A program made the position numbers and the translations under genes. Below are positions 5,683-12,036 of a stretch of 12,036 nt of DNA, piece by piece (the first letter of the stretch is position 1; the number at the start of each line of letters is the position of its first letter). The stretch comes from Caldisericota bacterium. GTDB taxonomy: Bacteria > Bipolaricaulota > Bipolaricaulia > Bipolaricaulales > Bipolaricaulaceae. The stretch is taken from assembly GCA_013151115.1 (NCBI GenBank), contig JAADIW010000094.1, forward strand, positions 1 to 12,036, written 5' to 3'. The notes beneath the pieces are model-generated. The model ran no database searches. It was not told the origin of the DNA and saw only the letters and a list, made by a program, of their open reading frames with translations.

Positions 5683-6984
5683 ATGTGGCGTAAATCGATC
5701 GTTTTGATGGTCCTGGTCCTGGGAATCGGTGCCGCGGTCTCGGCCGGACCGGCGCCCGGCGGGGTACTCCGGGTGGCGTTGGCGTCGGAGCCAGGCACCC
5801 TGGACATGCAGCTCACCACCGGCGTGGCGGCGAGCATCCCCGCACGTCACGTATTCGAGGGCCTGTTCGCGTTCGACGAGAACTACACCCCGCGGCCGAT
5901 GCTGCTCGAGGACTGGGAGCTCAGCGCCGATGGGAAGACCGTCACCTTCTATCTGCGCAAGGGCGTCCTCTTCCACAACGGTAAAGAGCTGGTGGCCGAG
6001 GACGTGGTGGCCTCCCTCGAGCGCTGGGGGAAGTACGGTCTCACCTCCAAGGCCCTGTGGAGCCACGTGGTCGAGCTGAAGGCCGTGGACGACTACACCG
6101 TGGTGATGGTGCTCGATCAGCCCTTCGCGCCCCTGGAGACCTACCTCGCCAACATCTACGGCGGGCCGCGCATCTACCCCAAGGAGGTGGCGGAGGCCGC
6201 GGGCGGGGAACCCATACCCCCGGAGGACTATATCGGCACCGGCCCCTACAAGTTCGCGGAGTGGAAGGCCGGCGACTACATCAAGTTGGTCCGGTTCGAC
6301 AAGTATTCGGCCCGGGATGATGCCGCTAGCGGCTACGCCGGTAAGCGCGTGGCCTACTTCGACGAGCTGATCTTCTACTTCGTCCCCGAGGACAACGCGC
6401 GGTTGGTGGGCATACAGGCCGGCACCTACGATTACGCCGTCAACATCCCCAACGACCTCTATCCCAACGTGGAGGGCGACCCGAACATCGTGCCCATCAT
6501 CGTGGACCACCCGCCGGTGTACCCGGTGGCCCTTATCAACACCATCTCGCCCCTCACGGGGAACGTGAAGATCCGTCAGGCGATCCTGGCGGCCCTGGAC
6601 ATGGAGCCCATCATGCTCGCCGGCTACGGGGACCCGAAGTTCTGGAAGCTGAACGGGAGCTACTTCGCCCCGGGCATCCGTTGGTATACCACCGCCGGCA
6701 CCGAGGCGTACGACCAGGCCGATCCCGCCAAGGCCAAGGCGCTCCTCGCGGAGGCGGGCTACGCCGGCGAGCCCCTGCGGATCATCGTGGCCGGCGACAT
6801 GACCGCCCAGTACAACCAATCCCTGGTGGTGGCCGACCAACTCAAGAAGGTCGGGTTCAACGTGGACCTCCAGGTCTACGACAAGGCCACCTTGCCCGCC
6901 GCAACAACCGGGAGAACCCGGAGTGGGAGCTCGCGTTCACCTTCTTCTACACCATCCCCGACCCGTCGCTGGTGCTGCCGTTGA
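5683..6984 (+). CDS. solute-binding protein, family 5, N-terminal part of a frameshifted gene
   Basis: First gene of the second peptide-type ABC operon. The ATG at 5683 follows AAAGGGGGGAG, a strong ribosome site. Residues 1-21 form a Sec signal peptide (RK, hydrophobic core, AVSA before GPAPGG) without a lipobox, so a soluble or differently anchored protein is expected. Family-5 features are clear: GVLRVALASEPGTLDMQL at the mature start, VTFYLRKGVLFHNGKELVAEDVV, then EDYIGTGPYKFAEWKAGDYIKL. The frame is convincing up to YDKATL (codons to 6894). After that it turns into low-complexity Ser/Pro/Arg residues and stops at 6984, while the expected C-terminus continues in the -1 frame from about 6894 to 7238. 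Adding one base, for example a G after TTG at 6892-6894, restores a protein of about 518 residues, the usual family length. A sequencing or assembly error, a recent mutation or a programmed shift are all possible; error is my first choice. Confidence 0.85.
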   Translation: MWRKSIVLMVLVLGIGAAVSAGPAPGGVLRVALASEPGTLDMQLTTGVAASIPARHVFEGLFAFDENYTPRPMLLEDWELSADGKTVTFYLRKGVLFHNGKELVAEDVVASLERWGKYGLTSKALWSHVVELKAVDDYTVVMVLDQPFAPLETYLANIYGGPRIYPKEVAEAAGGEPIPPEDYIGTGPYKFAEWKAGDYIKLVRFDKYSARDDAASGYAGKRVAYFDELIFYFVPEDNARLVGIQAGTYDYAVNIPNDLYPNVEGDPNIVPIIVDHPPVYPVALINTISPLTGNVKIRQAILAALDMEPIMLAGYGDPKFWKLNGSYFAPGIRWYTTAGTEAYDQADPAKAKALLAEAGYAGEPLRIIVAGDMTAQYNQSLVVADQLKKVGFNVDLQVYDKATLPAATTGRTRSGSSRSPSSTPSPTRRWCCR

Positions 6985-7238
6985 ACCCGAACTACGCCGG
7001 CTGGTGGGACACCCCCCAGAAGCGGATCCTGGTGGAGGTCCTCAACCAGATCACCTCCTTCAAGGTGCGCTACAAGGTGTGGGAGGCCATCATGGAGCTC
7101 TGGTACATCGAGGTGCCCACCATCAAGTTCGGCGACGCCTTCCAGCTCCACCTCAAGCGCGCCGATCTCAAAGGCTACGGCACCGATTACATCAACATGG
7201 GCGCTGCCCCGTACTTCTGGAATTCCTGGAAGGAGTGA
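6894..7238 (+). pseudogene. C-terminal part of the same frameshifted solute-binding protein
   Basis: In the frame one base back from the upstream part, the sequence reads ARRNNRENPEWELAFTFFY onward to APYFWNSWKE and TGA at 7236-7238. This is a natural end for a family-5 binding protein: RRNN after an ATL element, then a domain-closing segment that returns to lobe I. It has no start codon and no ribosome site of its own near the junction, so it is not a separate gene. Codon use and GC pattern are as in the upstream part, with no sign of decay beyond the single shift. This argues against an old pseudogene. Confidence 0.8.
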
Positions 7239-7246
7239 GGGGACCG

Positions 7247-7277
7247 GGGGCCTCCCCCGCGGGGGAGGCCCCTTTTT
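7247..7277 (+). terminator. strong rho-independent terminator hairpin inside the transporter operon
   Basis: GGGGCCTCCCCC (7247-7258) pairs perfectly with GGGGGAGGCCCC (7261-7272) and is followed at once by TTTTT (7273-7277). It lies nine bases after the stop of the binding-protein gene and 23 bp before the DppB-type permease start. In family-5 operons such a hairpin often lets some polymerases through, or protects the mRNA 3' end, so that the binding protein outnumbers the permeases. I found no separate promoter for the permeases in the short gap, which supports partial read-through. Confidence 0.85.
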
Positions 7278-7300
7278 CCATAACGGGGGACGGATAACGG

Positions 7301-8248
7301 ATGTTGTCCTTCGTGGTGCGCCGGGCCGCGGGGATGGTGGTGAGCGTCCTGTTGGTCGTCACTATCACCTTCATCCTCATGCAGCTCATCCCCGGCGATC
7401 CCGCCTCGGTCCTCCTCGGCCCCAACGCCACCCCGGAGCAGATAGAGGCCCTGAACAGGACGTGGGGGTTCGACAAGCCGATATTCGTCCAGTTCTATAA
7501 GTACTTCGCCAACTTCCTGCGTGGGAACTTGGGGGAGTCCATCTTCTTCCGCCAGCCGGTGTTGCGGATCATCGGCCAGCGGGCCGAGACGAGCGTGTTC
7601 CTCGGGATCATGGCCCTGATCGTGGTGGTGGGTCTGGGTATCCCCGCGGGGGTGATCGCCGCGGTGCGACCCAACAGCTGGGTGGACAACTCCCTGCTCC
7701 TCTTGGCCCTGGCCGGGGCGTCGATCCCGAGCTTCTGGCTGGGGCTCATGCTCATGGTCCTGTTCGCGGGGAAGCTCCACCTCCTCCCCAGCTCCGGTTA
7801 CACCTCGGTGATCGCCACCGGCAACATCGCCAACCTGAAGAACCTCATCCTCCCCGCGTTCGCCCTCGGGTTCGTGAACGCCGCCCTGGTGGCGCGGACC
7901 GCCCGTTCCAGCATGCTGGACGTCCTCCGTGCCGACTACATCACCACCGCCCGCGCCAAGGGCCTCCGGGACTCCGTGGTGATCCTGAAGCACGCCCTGC
8001 GCAACGCGGCGATCCCGATCACCACCGTGATCTCCTTCACGTTCGCGTCCCTCGTCTCCGGGGCGGTGGTCACCGAGAACGTGTTCGCCCTCCCGGGCGT
8101 GGGGAGCTTGATCGTCCAGTCGGTGCTCAAGCGGGATTATCCCACGATCCAGGGGATCATGCTGGTGGTAGCGGTGCTCTACGTGGTCATCAACTTCGTC
8201 ACCGACCTGGCCTACGCGTTCCTGGACCCGCGGATCCGTTACCGCTAG
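7301..8248 (+). CDS. ABC transporter permease, DppB type
   Basis: A 315-residue DppB/OppB-type inner-membrane subunit. TM1 lies at about residues 9-28 and is followed by the family's IPGDPASVLLG. Further membrane segments lie near 98-122, 132-157, 180-198, 240-262 and 282-303. The EAA-loop for ATPase contact is YITTARAKGLRDSVVILKHA, followed by LRNAAIP, and the chain ends in FLDPRIRYR. The ATG start at 7301 has GGGGGA about ten bases upstream, a modest ribosome site, which fits lower expression than the binding protein. The next gene begins eight bases after its TAG stop, with the ribosome site of DppC overlapping the stop, so the two permeases are likely translationally coupled. It is more similar in its motifs to a standard Dpp permease than the permease at the left edge (PGDP here, PGGP there). 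The substrate cannot be read from the sequence. Confidence 0.94.
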   Translation: MLSFVVRRAAGMVVSVLLVVTITFILMQLIPGDPASVLLGPNATPEQIEALNRTWGFDKPIFVQFYKYFANFLRGNLGESIFFRQPVLRIIGQRAETSVFLGIMALIVVVGLGIPAGVIAAVRPNSWVDNSLLLLALAGASIPSFWLGLMLMVLFAGKLHLLPSSGYTSVIATGNIANLKNLILPAFALGFVNAALVARTARSSMLDVLRADYITTARAKGLRDSVVILKHALRNAAIPITTVISFTFASLVSGAVVTENVFALPGVGSLIVQSVLKRDYPTIQGIMLVVAVLYVVINFVTDLAYAFLDPRIRYR

Positions 8249-8256
8249 GGGGCGAT

Positions 8257-9090
8257 GTGGGATTCGTGAAGCTCATCCTGCGCCGGAAGACGCTCCTCTT
8301 CGCCGTGGGCGTGCTCCTCTCGCTCGTGGTCATCTCCATCTTCGCCCCGTACTTCGTGCCCTACGATCCCGATGCGCTGCGGGTCGTGGACCGCCTGCAG
8401 CCCCCGAGTGCCGCCCACTTCTTCGGCACCGACCATTTCGGTCGTGACATCTTCAGCCGTGTCCTCGTGGGGACGCGCGTGACGTTCATCCTGGGGATTT
8501 CCATCTCGGCGTTCGCGCTGGTCTTCGGGGTCCCGTTGGGGGTCCTCAGCGGTTACTACGACCGCTTGGGGATGCTTATCATGCGGATCGTCGATGCCAT
8601 CATGGCCTTCCCCGCCATCATCCTGGCCCTGGCCCTCATGGCCATCATGGGCAAGCCCGGCATGGTGAACGTGATCATCGCCGTGGGGATGGTATGGGCC
8701 CCGCGGATGGTGCGGGTGGTCTACAGTTCCACCCTCTCCCTGCGGGAGAACACCTACGTGGAGGCGGCCCGGGCCCTGGGGGCCTCCTCCGGTAGGATCC
8801 TGGTTCGCCATATCGCGGTGAACCTCCTCTCCCCGGTGATCGTCCAGTCCACCTTCACGTTCGCGTTCTCGATCATGGAGGTGGCGGCCCTGAACTTCCT
8901 CGGGGTGGGGATCCCCCCCTATGTGCCCAGCTGGGGCGGGATGATGAACGAGGGCCGTACCTACATCATCCGCGCCCCATGGATCATCATCTTCCCCGGG
9001 GTGTTCCTCGCCCTCTCGGTTCTCTCCTTCAACCTCCTGGGTGACGCCCTGCGGGATCGCCTGGATCCCAAGCTACGTCATTTGGTGTAA
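8257..9090 (+). CDS. ABC transporter permease, DppC type
   Basis: The second channel subunit, 277 residues, typical of DppC/OppC. It has a cytoplasmic N-terminus (VKLILRRKT), TM1 at about residues 14-34, then YDPDALRVVDRLQPPSAAHF and GTDHFGRDIFSRVLVGTR, the conserved DppC hallmark. The EAA-loop is TYVEAARALGASSGRILVRH, and the chain ends LGDALRDRLDPKLRHLV. The start is taken as GTG at 8257, four bases after AGGGGG. The ATG two bases earlier is in another frame and meets a stop after four codons. A GTG at 8266 is an alternative start. No DppD or DppF ATPase follows; the next gene is convergent uvrA 41 bp away. The importer must therefore use ATPases encoded elsewhere. Confidence 0.94.
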   Translation: MGFVKLILRRKTLLFAVGVLLSLVVISIFAPYFVPYDPDALRVVDRLQPPSAAHFFGTDHFGRDIFSRVLVGTRVTFILGISISAFALVFGVPLGVLSGYYDRLGMLIMRIVDAIMAFPAIILALALMAIMGKPGMVNVIIAVGMVWAPRMVRVVYSSTLSLRENTYVEAARALGASSGRILVRHIAVNLLSPVIVQSTFTFAFSIMEVAALNFLGVGIPPYVPSWGGMMNEGRTYIIRAPWIIIFPGVFLALSVLSFNLLGDALRDRLDPKLRHLV

Positions 9091-9131
9091 AGGAAACGGT
9101 ACGGCGCGGCTTTCCTTTGGGAAAGGACACG

Positions 9132-11966
<2,835 letters not shown>

Positions 11967-12036
11967 AGCGGTTTGAAATCAGGGTTATTTGGTCGTATTT
12001 AGACACACCAACCCCACCGAAAAATATACCCCCGCC

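Noticed and set aside
8255..8268. ATG at 8255 as start of the DppC-type permease
   Set aside because: It is in a different frame and meets TGA after four codons; GTG at 8257 is in the coding frame.
9110..9125. Small hairpin CTTTCC-TTTG-GGAAAG between the DppC permease gene and uvrA
   Set aside because: The stem is only six pairs and there is no T run on either strand after it, so I do not call it a terminator.

Overview
The window looks like chromosome of a GC-rich, probably thermophilic bacterium. It is densely packed, with short intergenic gaps and GTG as well as ATG starts. The evidence for a bacterium is a full-length UvrA, Shine-Dalgarno-type ribosome sites, sigma70-like promoter boxes and a rho-independent terminator. 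A phylum cannot be fixed from the sequence alone. The style would fit deep-branching thermophilic lineages such as Bipolaricaulota/Acetothermia, but that is a weak guess. I saw no mobile element, phage gene, CRISPR array, tRNA or rRNA.

Layout. (1) 72-2660, minus strand: a two-gene peptide-type ABC transporter unit, a lipoprotein solute-binding protein followed by a DppB-type permease. No DppC or ATPase is visible before the window edge. (2) 2739-3971, plus strand: a PHP-domain nuclease of the endonuclease Q (TIGR00375) family, divergent from unit 1. It is apparently expressed from a leaderless mRNA and ends in a perfect bacterial sliding-clamp motif, QLSLF. (3) 4009-5484, minus strand: a fold-type II (tryptophan synthase beta-like) PLP enzyme of unknown substrate, convergent with the nuclease. 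(4) 5485-5682: a 198-bp divergent control region in which an 8-bp-arm palindrome overlaps the -35 boxes of two back-to-back promoters. (5) 5683-9090, plus strand: a second peptide-type ABC transporter operon (solute-binding protein, DppB, DppC). The binding-protein gene is broken by a one-base frameshift near 6892-6900, and a strong terminator hairpin lies between it and the permeases. (6) 9132-11966, minus strand: complete uvrA, convergent with unit 5.

Two themes emerge. One is import of peptides or related solutes by two family-5 binding-protein systems that must borrow ATPase subunits encoded elsewhere. One of these systems shares a putative operator with an uncharacterised amino-acid-type PLP enzyme. 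The other theme is repair of damaged DNA: UvrA for nucleotide excision repair, and an EndoQ-like enzyme for deaminated or abasic sites that the C-terminal motif suggests is tethered to the replication clamp. The most interesting points are the EndoQ-like protein with its clamp motif and leaderless start, and the PLP-enzyme/transporter divergon.
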